Source: JACCUZ01 sp038246575 (GTDB taxonomy: Bacteria; Actinomycetota; Actinomycetes; JACCUZ01). From it: a stretch of DNA of 7,840 bases. Where the stretch lies: assembly GCA_038246575.1 (NCBI GenBank), contig JBBRVU010000189.1, forward strand, positions 1-7,840, in the 5' to 3' direction. Both the position numbers and the translations under genes were made by a program. This document shows, piece by piece, positions 1 through 6,512 of this stretch (position 1 is the stretch's first letter; every line of letters starts with the position of its first letter). The notes beneath the pieces are model-generated. The model was given only the letters and a program-made list of their open reading frames with translations. It ran no database searches and was not told the origin of the DNA.

Positions 1-164
1 AGCGAGACGATCCCGGGCTCGGTCACCATCGCGACGAGCACGGCCGCCACCGCGGCATCGACGGCGCCGCCCCCCAGCTCGGCTGCCCGCAGCGCTGCGG
101 CCGCGCTGGACCCGCTGGGCGCCGCCACCGCCACCCGCCGGCTCATCGCCACCCGCCGGCTCAT
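1..164 (-). CDS. Gamma-glutamyltransferase-like protein, N-terminal fragment (runs off left edge)
   Basis: Only the first 54 codons are present. After a short basic leader, the reading contains GGGAVDAAVAAVLVAMVTEPG at about residues 31-51. This matches the conserved N-terminal block of the gamma-glutamyltranspeptidase family (GGNAVDAAVA...EP, just before the GGG-rich segment). Family members cleave the gamma-glutamyl bond of glutathione and related compounds and self-process at a Thr that lies far beyond this window, so activity cannot be judged. No signal peptide is visible, so this could be a cytoplasmic member. The start is uncertain because an 18-bp tandem duplication gives two in-frame ATGs, at 164 and 146; the second has the better upstream purine-rich stretch. 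The gene begins 12 bp after the transporter stop, so the two are probably co-transcribed. The family call is inferred from one motif block. Confidence 0.7.
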   Translation of the reverse strand, partial: MSRRVAMSRRVAVAAPSGSSAAAALRAAELGGGAVDAAVAAVLVAMVTEPGIVS

Positions 165-165
165 C
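130..165. repeat. Exact 18-bp tandem duplication over a start codon
   Basis: The 18-base unit gccacccgccggctcatc occurs twice back to back, at 130-147 and 148-165. Read on the minus strand each copy encodes M-S-R-R-V-A, so the gamma-glutamyltransferase-like gene begins MSRRVAMSRRVA. The length is a multiple of three and keeps the frame. It looks like a recent slippage duplication that copied the start codon. Confidence 0.9.
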
Positions 166-176
166 GCCGCAGCCGG

Positions 177-1697
177 TCAGGCAGCGGCGACCAGCTCGGG
201 CTCGGCGGGGACGTCATCACGGCGCGCATTGATCACCAAGGCTGCCACCACCAGTGCGGCCGTCAACAGCACGGCCCCCCAGAAGAAGGAGACGGCGTAG
301 CCGTGGACGAGTGCGTCCGGCGGGGGCTGGACCCCGAAGGGTGTCTCGACCGGCTGCAGCTTGTTCCGGGTCATGAAGTCAGTCACTGCGCCGGCGTAGA
401 GCGTGTTGAGCAAGGCCAGCCCCAGCGAGCCGCCGATCTGCTGCGAGGTGTTGAGCACCGCGCTGGCGATGCCGGCATCGTGACCGCTGACGCCCACCAG
501 GGCCGTGCTCGACGCCGGGATGAACACGCCGGCCATGCCGACGCTCATGATCAGCATCGACGGCAGGACATGGGTGGCGTAGGCAGTCGTCGGCGTGAGC
601 TGGGTGAGGTAGAGCATGCCGGTCGTGGCCATGATCAGGCCGACGATCATCAGCGGCTTCGGGCCGGTCCGGGGGAGCAGCTGGGACACGATCCCGGCGG
701 ACACGATGATGCCGCCGCTGAACGGCAGGAACGCGAAGCCCGCGCGCAGCGGGCTGTAGCCCAGCACGGCCTGCAGGTAGAAGGTCAGGAACAGGAACAT
801 CGCGAACAAGCCGGCGCCCACCAGGAGGAACACCAGGTAGGCCCCACCACGGTTGCGGTCGCGCAGGATGTGCAGCGGGAGCAAGGGGTTCTTGACGCGG
901 GACTCCAGGACGAGGAACGCGACGAGCAGCGCGACGGCCGCGGCGAGGTAGCCCAGCGTGCTCCCGGCGGTCCAGCCCACGCCGACCTTGGCGGCCTGGG
1001 TGAACCCGTAGACCAGCGAGACCAGGCCCAGGGTCGCGAGCACGGCGCCGGGGATGTCGTAGCGGGTGTCGCCGTGGGCCTTGCTCTCGTGCACCAGCGG
1101 GAGTGCGGCCAGCGCCGTGCCGATAGCGATCGGCACGTTGACCCCGAGGCACCAGCGCCAGTCGGCGTACTCGGTGAGCGCACCGCCGAGCACCAGACCG
1201 ATCGCCGCACCACCACCGGCGATCGCGCCGAAGACGCCGAACGCCCGAGCGCGCTCCTTGGGGGCGGTGAAGGTCACCGTGATCAGGGACAGGGCGGCGG
1301 GCGCCATCAGGGCCGCGAACCCGCCCTGCAGGGCTCGCGCGGCGTACAGCAGCTCCTGGTTCGGGGTCAGCCCGCCCAGCGCGGAGGCGCCGGCGAAGCC
1401 GAGCAGACCGATGATGAAGGTCCGCTTGCGGCCTGTGTAGTCGGCGATCCGGCCGCCCAGCAGCAAGAGCCCGCCGAAAGCCAGGGTGTAGGCAGTGACC
1501 ACCCATTGCCGGTCGGCATCACTGATTCCCAGCTCCTGCTGCGCCGAGGGCAGCGCGATGTTCACGATCGATGCGTCCAGCACGATCATCAGCTGCGCGA
1601 CGGCGAGGACCCCCAGCATCAGCCAGCGGCGCGGGTCGGGCGCGCTGGTGGCCGCGTGCGACGCCGGCGGGTGTGCTGGGTTGGTGATCTCGGTCAC
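177..1697 (-). CDS. MFS transporter, DHA2 family (14-TM drug:H+ antiporter type)
   Basis: This is an inner-membrane proton-coupled efflux protein of 506 aa, the usual length for the 14-helix DHA2 family. A hydrophilic N-terminus (residues 1-24) precedes TM1, which carries the motif D1 region LMIVLDASIVNIALP (residues 36-50, Asp41). Motif A is seen as GGRIADYTGRKR (81-92), motif B as RALQG (121-125) and the antiporter motif C as a glycine-rich helix GAIAGGGAAIGLVLGG (157-172). Further hydrophobic segments continue to a short charged tail. The frame stays open upstream to 1985, but that extension has low-complexity composition and runs into cysD. I chose GTG at 1697-1695 because GGAGAG lies just upstream (1706-1701) and TM1 follows about 25 residues later. 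The substrate cannot be predicted. No regulator is adjacent in the window. The gene is divergent from cysD and followed closely by the gamma-glutamyltransferase-like gene. Confidence 0.9.
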   Translation of the reverse strand: MTEITNPAHPPASHAATSAPDPRRWLMLGVLAVAQLMIVLDASIVNIALPSAQQELGISDADRQWVVTAYTLAFGGLLLLGGRIADYTGRKRTFIIGLLGFAGASALGGLTPNQELLYAARALQGGFAALMAPAALSLITVTFTAPKERARAFGVFGAIAGGGAAIGLVLGGALTEYADWRWCLGVNVPIAIGTALAALPLVHESKAHGDTRYDIPGAVLATLGLVSLVYGFTQAAKVGVGWTAGSTLGYLAAAVALLVAFLVLESRVKNPLLPLHILRDRNRGGAYLVFLLVGAGLFAMFLFLTFYLQAVLGYSPLRAGFAFLPFSGGIIVSAGIVSQLLPRTGPKPLMIVGLIMATTGMLYLTQLTPTTAYATHVLPSMLIMSVGMAGVFIPASSTALVGVSGHDAGIASAVLNTSQQIGGSLGLALLNTLYAGAVTDFMTRNKLQPVETPFGVQPPPDALVHGYAVSFFWGAVLLTAALVVAALVINARRDDVPAEPELVAAA

Positions 1698-1700
1698 GAT

Positions 1701-1706
1701 CTCTCC
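1701..1706 (-). promoter_or_regulatory. Ribosome binding site of the MFS gene
   Basis: The minus strand reads GGAGAG-ATC-GTG. The GGAG core sits 5 nt before the GTG at 1697. This site decides the start codon over the upstream in-frame candidates. Confidence 0.6.
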
Positions 1707-1751
1707 GTTGCTGCTGGCAGGGGTGGTGCTGGTGGTGACGAACGCCAACCT

Positions 1752-1793
1752 GGCAGCCCCCACCGACAGCGTCGCAACAGCGGTGGGGGCGCC
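1752..1793. repeat. Strong inverted repeat / hairpin upstream of the MFS gene
   Basis: Arms gcccccaccg (1756-1765) and cggtgggggc (1781-1790) are perfect 10-bp reverse complements around a 15-nt loop. Allowing one bulged A (1755), the stem extends by ggc/gcc to 1752 and 1793. It lies 54 nt upstream of the GTG start of the transporter in the divergent region. On the minus strand a loose promoter can be drawn (TTGCGA at 1777-1772, CAGGTT at 1752-1747, 19-nt spacer). This would place the repeat over the -35/spacer, as an operator would be. It could instead form a 5' UTR hairpin. No T-run follows on either strand, so it is not a classical terminator. Confidence 0.65.
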
Positions 1794-1844
1794 GCGCATT
1801 CCCGGAAAGCGTCCAGGGGTGGGCACCTCCCCGGGCGGGCGGGT

Positions 1845-1874
1845 TTGGGCCCCAGGTGGCCGCGCGGGCACAAT
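1845..1874 (+). promoter_or_regulatory. Weak sigma-70-like promoter candidate for cysD
   Basis: TTGGGC (1845-1850) and CACAAT (1869-1874) are separated by 18 nt and lie 34 nt upstream of the cysD ATG. The matches to consensus are only partial (3/6 and 4/6), so this is a guess based on position. If it is real, it excludes the in-frame ATG at 1873, which overlaps the -10 element. Confidence 0.25.
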
Positions 1875-1908
1875 GGCCGTTCCCGACCCCGTGAGAGGCT
1901 CCGCACCC

Positions 1909-2838
1909 ATGACGTCAGCCGCCGCCGAGACCGCGGTCGCCCCCGATGCGGTCCTCGACGCGCTCGAGGCCGAGGCGATCCACATCTTTCGTGAGGCGGC
2001 GGGGGTGTTCCGGCGGCCGGTGATGCTCTACAGCATCGGCAAGGACTCCACCGTGCTGCTCCACCTGGCCCTCAAGGCGTTTGCTCCGGAGAAGATCCCG
2101 TTCCCGCTGCTGCACATCGACACGACGTGGAAGTTCCGCGAGATGATCGAGTTCCGCGACCGCACGGCCCGCGACCTCGGGCTCGACATGATCGTGCACA
2201 CCAACCAGGAGGGCGTCGCCGAGGGCGTGACCCCCTTCACCCACGGTGCCCACGAGTACACCCGCATCATGAAGACCGTGGCCCTGCGCCAGGCGCTCGA
2301 CGAAGGTGGCTACGACGCCGCGTTCGGGGGAGCGCGCCGCGACGAGGAGCGCTCGCGGGCCAAGGAGCGGGTGTTCTCGCTCCGCGAGCCCGGTCACCGG
2401 TGGGAGCCGCGCAAGCAACGGCCCGAGTTCTGGCGCACCGCCAACACCCAGCTCGCCGAAGGTCAGACGATGCGCGTGTTCCCGATGTCGAACTGGACCG
2501 AGCTCGACATCTGGCGCTACATCCAGCGCGAGCAGATCGACGTCGTGCCGTTGTACTTCGCCAAGCCACGCCCCGTCGTCGAGCGCGGCGGCCAGCTCCT
2601 CACCGTTGATGACGACCGGCTGCCGCTCAAGGAGGGCGAGGAGCCGCAGATGCGCAGCGTCCGGTTCCGGACCCTCGGGTGCTACCCCTTGACCGCGGCG
2701 GTCGAGTCCGAGGCCGACAACCTCGACGACCTGCTCGCCGAGATGCTCGTCGACCGGCGCTCGGAGCGCGCCGGCCGGCTCATCGACGGCGAGGGCGGCG
2801 GGTCCATGGAGAGCAAGAAGGCAGAGGGCTACTTCTGA
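1909..2838 (+). CDS. cysD: Sulfate adenylyltransferase subunit 2 (CysD)
   Basis: This is the catalytic subunit of heterodimeric ATP sulfurylase. With the CysN GTPase it makes adenosine 5'-phosphosulfate (APS) and PPi from ATP and sulfate in the cytoplasm. The 309-aa product is close to the roughly 300 aa usual for the family. It shows the PP-loop SIGKDS (residues 42-47), the block HIDTTWKFREMIEFRDRTA (69-87), the signature FGGARRDEERSRAKER (139-154) and the family's C-terminal end SMESKKAEGYF. All conserved blocks are intact. I chose ATG 1909 because GAGAGG (1893-1898) lies 10 nt upstream and the alignable region begins soon after. In-frame GTG 1891 and ATG 1873 are possible but less likely. 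The stop overlaps the cysNC start by one base (TGATG), which indicates translational coupling and 1:1 synthesis of the complex. Confidence 0.97.
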   Translation: MTSAAAETAVAPDAVLDALEAEAIHIFREAAGVFRRPVMLYSIGKDSTVLLHLALKAFAPEKIPFPLLHIDTTWKFREMIEFRDRTARDLGLDMIVHTNQEGVAEGVTPFTHGAHEYTRIMKTVALRQALDEGGYDAAFGGARRDEERSRAKERVFSLREPGHRWEPRKQRPEFWRTANTQLAEGQTMRVFPMSNWTELDIWRYIQREQIDVVPLYFAKPRPVVERGGQLLTVDDDRLPLKEGEEPQMRSVRFRTLGCYPLTAAVESEADNLDDLLAEMLVDRRSERAGRLIDGEGGGSMESKKAEGYF

Positions 2839-4757
2839 TGACCACGACCTCGAAGGCCCCTGCCGGGGCAGGCACCGAGCTGGCCCAACAGGCCCTCGTC
2901 GAGCATCCCATCGTCCGCATCGTCGCCTGCGGATCGGTCGACGACGGCAAGTCCACGCTCATCGGCCGCATGCTCGCCGAGACCGAGAGCGTTCCCGACG
3001 ACATCCTCGACTACGCACGCAACACCCGCCGCAGCGGTTCGACGATCCCCAAGGGGGAGGTCGACTACTCCATGCTCACCGACGGCCTGGAGGCCGAGCA
3101 CGAGCAGGGCATCACCATCGACGTGGCCTACCGCCACCTCTACCTTCCGTCGGGCCGGCGGGCCGTGATCGCCGACGCCCCCGGGCACGAGCAGTACACC
3201 CGCAACATGGCCGTCGCGGCCTCGACTGCGGACATAGCCATCCTGCTGGTCGACGCAGCGCGCGGCGTGCGTCAGCAGACCCACCGCCATCTCACCGTCT
3301 GCGCCCTGATGGGTGTCCGCAGCATCATCATCGCGATCAACAAGATGGACGCCGTCGACTACCAGCACGTGGCGTTCGAGAAGTTCGCCGGTGAGATCCG
3401 CTCGGCGGCAGCTCGATTCGACTTCGACGAGGTCACCGCCATCCCGGTCAGCGCACTGACCGGGGAGAACGTCATCGAGCGCAGCGAGAAGATGACCTGG
3501 TACCGCGGCCCCAGCGTTCTCGAGGCACTCGTGACCTGGCAGCCGTCCCCTGCCGGGGACCTCCGGACGCGGCCGTTCCGCTTCCCGGTGCAGTCGATCG
3601 TGCGGGCCGACGGGTTCCGCGGCTACGCGGGCACCGTCGTCGCCGGCGAGGTCCGGCCAGGAGACAAGGTGGTGGTCAACGCCGGCGGGACGTCGACCAT
3701 CGTCGAGCGCATCGTCGTGGGCGATCGCGACCTCGACGTCGCGGTGGCCGGGCAGGCGGTCGTGCTGACCACTGAGACCGAGACCGACGTGACCCGGGGT
3801 GACCTGCTGGTCGCACCGGCCGAGGGTCTCGCCACCGACCAGTTCCCACGGCCAGCGGTGGCGTTCGCCGCGGATCTGGTCTGGACCGGCGAGGAGGAGT
3901 TGCGTCACGGCCGGTCCTACCTGCTGATGGCCGGGCCGCTCGCGGTGCCGGCCGTCGTGACCGCGATTCGTGGCCGCCGGGACGTCGTCACCGGTGAGGA
4001 GATGGCAGCCCGTACGTTCAAGATGAACGACATCGGTCACGTCGAGATCTCCACCGACACCCCCGTGCCGCTGGACTCCTACCAGCTCTGCCGCGACACC
4101 GGCGGCTTCCTGCTCGTCGAGCGGGTCAGCCGGGACACGGTCGCGGCGGGCATGGTGCGCCACGCGCTGCGTCGCGCCCACAACGTCACACCGCACTCGT
4201 TCACGGTCAACCAGGAGGCTCGGGCCCAGCTCAAGAACCAGCGCCCGCGCGTCGTCTGGCTGACCGGCCTGCCGGGGGCTGGCAAGTCGACGGTCGCCGA
4301 CGCCCTCGAGGGATCGCTGCACGGCCTCGGTCTGCACACGTACGTCCTCGACGGCGACGGTGTCCGCACCGGGCTGAACAAGGACCTGGGCTTCACGCCC
4401 GAGGACCGGGCGGAGAACGTCCGGCGGGTCGCCGAGACCGCCAAGCTGATGCTCGATGCCGGCCTCGTGGTCATCGTGTCGCTCGTCTCGCCGTTCCGCG
4501 CCGACCGGCGCGCGGCCAAGAGCCTCTTCGCCGAGGGGGACTTCCTCGAGGTGTGGGTCGACACGCCGGCCGAGGTCGTCATCGAACGTGACCCGAAGGG
4601 CCTCTACGCCAAGGCAGCCGCAGGGAACCTGCCCAACATGACCGGTGTGGGGCAGGGCTACGAGCCGCCGGAGAACCCGGGCTACACGGTCAATGGCGCC
4701 GGCGACATCGTCACCGAGGTGCAGGGGCTGCTGGACGCGCTCGAGATCGAGTCCTGA
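2838..4757 (+). CDS. cysNC: Bifunctional sulfate adenylyltransferase subunit 1 / adenylylsulfate kinase (CysN-CysC fusion)
   Basis: This 639-aa protein joins the regulatory GTPase of ATP sulfurylase to APS kinase, so it drives APS synthesis by GTP hydrolysis and then phosphorylates APS to PAPS. In the N-terminal EF-Tu-like part, G1 is GSVDDGKST (32-40), the switch-I region is GITIDVAY, G3 is DAPGH (113-117), G4 is NKMD (168-171) and G5 is SALTGEN. Beta-barrel domains follow to about residue 440. From about 470 the CysC domain has its own P-loop GLPGAGKST (477-485), the DGDGVRTGLNKDLGF block, a VSPFRADR segment containing the Ser that corresponds to the phosphorylated Ser of E. coli CysC, and DPKGLY. 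All key residues are present, so both halves should be active. The start is ATG 2838, with AGAGGG at 2823-2828 inside the cysD end. No reductase (cysH) or sulfate transporter gene is adjacent, so whether PAPS goes to assimilation or to sulfation is not shown. Confidence 0.97.
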   Translation: MTTTSKAPAGAGTELAQQALVEHPIVRIVACGSVDDGKSTLIGRMLAETESVPDDILDYARNTRRSGSTIPKGEVDYSMLTDGLEAEHEQGITIDVAYRHLYLPSGRRAVIADAPGHEQYTRNMAVAASTADIAILLVDAARGVRQQTHRHLTVCALMGVRSIIIAINKMDAVDYQHVAFEKFAGEIRSAAARFDFDEVTAIPVSALTGENVIERSEKMTWYRGPSVLEALVTWQPSPAGDLRTRPFRFPVQSIVRADGFRGYAGTVVAGEVRPGDKVVVNAGGTSTIVERIVVGDRDLDVAVAGQAVVLTTETETDVTRGDLLVAPAEGLATDQFPRPAVAFAADLVWTGEEELRHGRSYLLMAGPLAVPAVVTAIRGRRDVVTGEEMAARTFKMNDIGHVEISTDTPVPLDSYQLCRDTGGFLLVERVSRDTVAAGMVRHALRRAHNVTPHSFTVNQEARAQLKNQRPRVVWLTGLPGAGKSTVADALEGSLHGLGLHTYVLDGDGVRTGLNKDLGFTPEDRAENVRRVAETAKLMLDAGLVVIVSLVSPFRADRRAAKSLFAEGDFLEVWVDTPAEVVIERDPKGLYAKAAAGNLPNMTGVGQGYEPPENPGYTVNGAGDIVTEVQGLLDALEIES

Positions 4758-5544
4758 CATCGACGGCCCATCGGGCGCGGACCCGTCTCGCCCGCCCCGA
4801 GACCTCGTCTACCCCGCGATCATCGCGCTTGCCCGCGCGACGTTCGCGCTGCAGGGCCTGCGCTTCACGATCACCGGTGGCGAGCACGTGCCGCGCCGCG
4901 GCGGCGCGATCATGGCGATCAACCACATCGGCTACTTCGACTTCTCGTACGCCGGGCTGGCCGCGAGGCCGTCGGGCCGGCTGGTGCGGTTCATGGCCAA
5001 GCAGGAGGTGTTCAGCCACCCCCTCAGCGGACCGCTGATGCGCGGGATGCACCACATCCCGGTCGATCGGGACTCCGGCTCGGCCTCGTTCCGCGCCGCA
5101 CTCAAAGCACTGCGTGACGGTGAGGTCGTCGGTGTCTTCCCGGAGGCAACGATCAGCAGGTCCTACGAGCTCAAGGACTTCAAGGCCGGCGCCGTCCGGT
5201 TGGCGACCGGAGCACGGGTGCCGGTGCTGCCGACCGTGATCTGGGGCTCACAGCGCGTCTGGACCAAGGGCAGGGCGCGACGGCTGGGACGGACGAACGT
5301 CCCCATCACCGTGTCCGTGGGTGAACCACTGACCGTCGTCCGTGGCGAGGCGGCCGATGCGGCGGCGGAGCGGCTCCGGATCCGGATGCAGGAGCTGCTG
5401 CACCAGGCACAGGAGAGCTATCCCGACCGCCCCAGTGGATCGGACGACACCTGGTGGCAACCCGCTCGCCTGGGTGGCTCGGCGCCCACCCCGGAGGAGG
5501 CGGCGGACATGGACGCCCGGGAGCGACGCGACCGCCAGCGGTGA
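4693..5544 (+). CDS. PlsC-type 1-acyl-sn-glycerol-3-phosphate acyltransferase family protein
   Basis: This is a probable membrane-associated acyltransferase that moves an acyl chain from acyl-CoA or acyl-ACP to a lysophospholipid-type acceptor. From the ATG at 4693 the product is 283 aa. It shows the catalytic HX4D motif NHIGYFD (His78, Asp83), motif II as HHIPVDRD (120-127), motif III as FPEAT (149-153, Ala where many members have Gly) and motif IV PVLPTVI. The C-terminal roughly 50 residues are polar and probably disordered. The start is a problem: recognisable family sequence begins near residue 36, but no ATG, GTG or TTG occurs in frame between the cysNC stop and that point. ATG 4693 (65-nt overlap with cysNC) or GTG 4645 (113-nt overlap) are the standard options, and an ATC at 4759 is a non-standard one. 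Nothing in the sequence links it to sulfur metabolism beyond probable co-transcription. Confidence 0.85.
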   Translation: MAPATSSPRCRGCWTRSRSSPDIDGPSGADPSRPPRDLVYPAIIALARATFALQGLRFTITGGEHVPRRGGAIMAINHIGYFDFSYAGLAARPSGRLVRFMAKQEVFSHPLSGPLMRGMHHIPVDRDSGSASFRAALKALRDGEVVGVFPEATISRSYELKDFKAGAVRLATGARVPVLPTVIWGSQRVWTKGRARRLGRTNVPITVSVGEPLTVVRGEAADAAAERLRIRMQELLHQAQESYPDRPSGSDDTWWQPARLGGSAPTPEEAADMDARERRDRQR

Positions 5545-5568
5545 CCGGGTGTCGTTGCCCCCACCCGC

Positions 5569-5574
5569 TAACCT
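5569..5574 (+). promoter_or_regulatory. Candidate leaderless promoter (-10 element) of the signalling cluster
   Basis: TAACCT fits the actinobacterial -10 pattern TAnnnT, and exactly 7 nt separate it from the GTG at 5582. Transcription would therefore begin at or next to the start codon and give a leaderless mRNA. Cccca (5559-5563) and tgggg (5574-5578) form a short inverted repeat around the element, which could be an operator. No clear -35 is visible. This is inference from spacing alone. Confidence 0.35.
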
Positions 5575-5581
5575 GGGGTGC

Positions 5582-6007
5582 GTGAGCGCGCTCGAGCTTC
5601 CCGCGACGACAGACAGCGTGCCAGTGGCGCGTCGTTTCGTCCGCGTCGAGCTGCGCCACAGCGAAGCGGACGTCGACACGGCGGTGCTGCTCACCTCCGA
5701 GGTCGTCACGAATGCGGTGCTCCATGCCCGCAGCCCGTTCCGTCTCGTCGTGGAGGACCACGAGTCCAACGTGCGGATCGCTGTCCACGACAGGTCGCCG
5801 GTGCCGCCTCGGATGCACAACTTCTCGCCGCTGTCCGCGACGGGTCGAGGACTGCGACTGCTCGACCATCTCGCCCTCGCCTGGGGCGTCGAGAGCGCCG
5901 ACTCCGGCAAGACCGTGTGGTTCGAAGTGGGTCAGCCCTCTGATGCGGCCTGGGAGTCGTTCACGGCAGACGACCTGCTCGCGGAAGGCGCGGTCAGTGA
6001 CTTCTGA
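5582..6007 (+). CDS. RsbW/SpoIIAB-like ATP-binding protein (anti-sigma factor type serine kinase)
   Basis: This 141-aa single-domain GHKL ATPase has the length of stand-alone RsbW-like proteins. The N box is LLTSEVVTNAVLHA (36-49, with Glu40 and Asn44), the G1 region is DRSPVPPR (70-77), the G2 region is TGRGLRLL (87-94) and the last strand carries GKTVWFE (109-115). Such proteins typically bind a sigma factor or phosphorylate a STAS-domain antagonist on Ser/Thr. The fold is clear, but the target is not visible here. GTG at 5582 was chosen because the domain starts within about 10 residues and the upstream frame is not coding-like. No proper ribosome binding site precedes it, which fits leaderless initiation from the TAACCT just upstream. 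The stop overlaps the next gene by 11 nt. Confidence 0.85.
   Translation: MSALELPATTDSVPVARRFVRVELRHSEADVDTAVLLTSEVVTNAVLHARSPFRLVVEDHESNVRIAVHDRSPVPPRMHNFSPLSATGRGLRLLDHLALAWGVESADSGKTVWFEVGQPSDAAWESFTADDLLAEGAVSDF
5983..5988 (+). promoter_or_regulatory. Ribosome binding site of the 171-aa helical protein gene
   Basis: GGAAGG lies 8 nt before GTG 5997, inside the end of the ATPase gene. It selects this GTG as the start and implies coupling to translation of the upstream gene. Confidence 0.55.
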
Positions 6008-6512
6008 CCCGGCAGTCGGCTACGACGAGAGCGATCTGCCCGAGCCAGGAAGTCCGGACGACCCGAACGTCGAGATCCACCTGCTCGACTACCCGCTGCA
6101 GCTCGGTGTGCGGGCCAGCCAGCACTACGACGAGGTCTTCCGCGAGTTCGCGCTGCTCGCCGCGTCCACACCAGCGGATCCCGACGCCATCCCCACCCGG
6201 CTGTTGCGGCTCGTCGATGCCTTGGGCCGGCGCTACGCCTCCCAGCATGAGCACGAGGCAGAACGCGACCAGGCGCTGGCGCGCGGGGAAACCGTCCGGG
6301 ACTTCACCCTGACGATGCCGACCTCGGTCGCCAAGGTCGGTGGGCTGCTCGACGCCATGCTCGATGAGACGGACCAGTTCTGTCGCGACGGTGTGCTGTT
6401 GACGTTGGAGGCCCCAGCGGACGTGGTGACCTTCCGCAGGTGGTACCTCCGCGCGCTCATCGAGCAGCTCGATGGCGCGGCTCCAGCCCCCTTCCCGGGA
6501 GACACGCGCTGA
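5997..6512 (+). CDS. Uncharacterised helical protein in a partner-switching cluster
   Basis: I cannot assign this 171-aa protein to a named domain. It has an acidic, Pro-rich N-terminus (residues 1-24), then a mostly alpha-helical body. One segment reads DYPLQLGVRASQHYDEVFREFALLA (about 31-55) and a middle charged helix contains HEHEAERDQALARGE. A C-terminal helix reads FRRWYLRALIEQLDG and ends in APAPFPGD. There are no membrane segments, signal peptide or catalytic motifs that I recognise. The body resembles, from memory only, conserved proteins encoded beside RsbW-like ATPases and SpoIIE phosphatases in other actinobacteria. The GTG start overlaps the ATPase stop by 11 nt, and the REC-phosphatase begins 11 nt after its stop. 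The placement suggests a binding partner or regulator of the ATPase or phosphatase. That is inference. Confidence 0.8.
   Translation: MTSDPAVGYDESDLPEPGSPDDPNVEIHLLDYPLQLGVRASQHYDEVFREFALLAASTPADPDAIPTRLLRLVDALGRRYASQHEHEAERDQALARGETVRDFTLTMPTSVAKVGGLLDAMLDETDQFCRDGVLLTLEAPADVVTFRRWYLRALIEQLDGAAPAPFPGDTR

Noticed and set aside
1816..1832. Possible imperfect hairpin (ggggtgg ... cctcccc) upstream of cysD, considered as a riboswitch or attenuator
   Set aside because: The stem has a mismatch and a 3-nt loop, lies upstream of the likely promoter, and no sulfur-responsive riboswitch consensus is recognisable.
1698..1985. N-terminal extension of the MFS frame up to position 1985
   Set aside because: It would overlap the cysD start and consists of Ala/Pro/Thr-rich sequence unlike an MFS N-terminus. 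The GTG at 1697 has a good ribosome binding site.
303..1994. Long plus-strand open frame of 563 codons opposite the MFS gene
   Set aside because: Its product is rich in R, G, Q, H and E, with no recognisable motif. It is the antisense shadow of a GC-rich gene whose opposite strand has well-supported membrane helices and MFS motifs.
2829..4760. Minus-strand open frame of 643 codons opposite cysNC
   Set aside because: It mirrors almost exactly the length of cysNC, has D/H/R/V-rich low-complexity composition and no motifs. It is open only because of the codon bias of the real gene.
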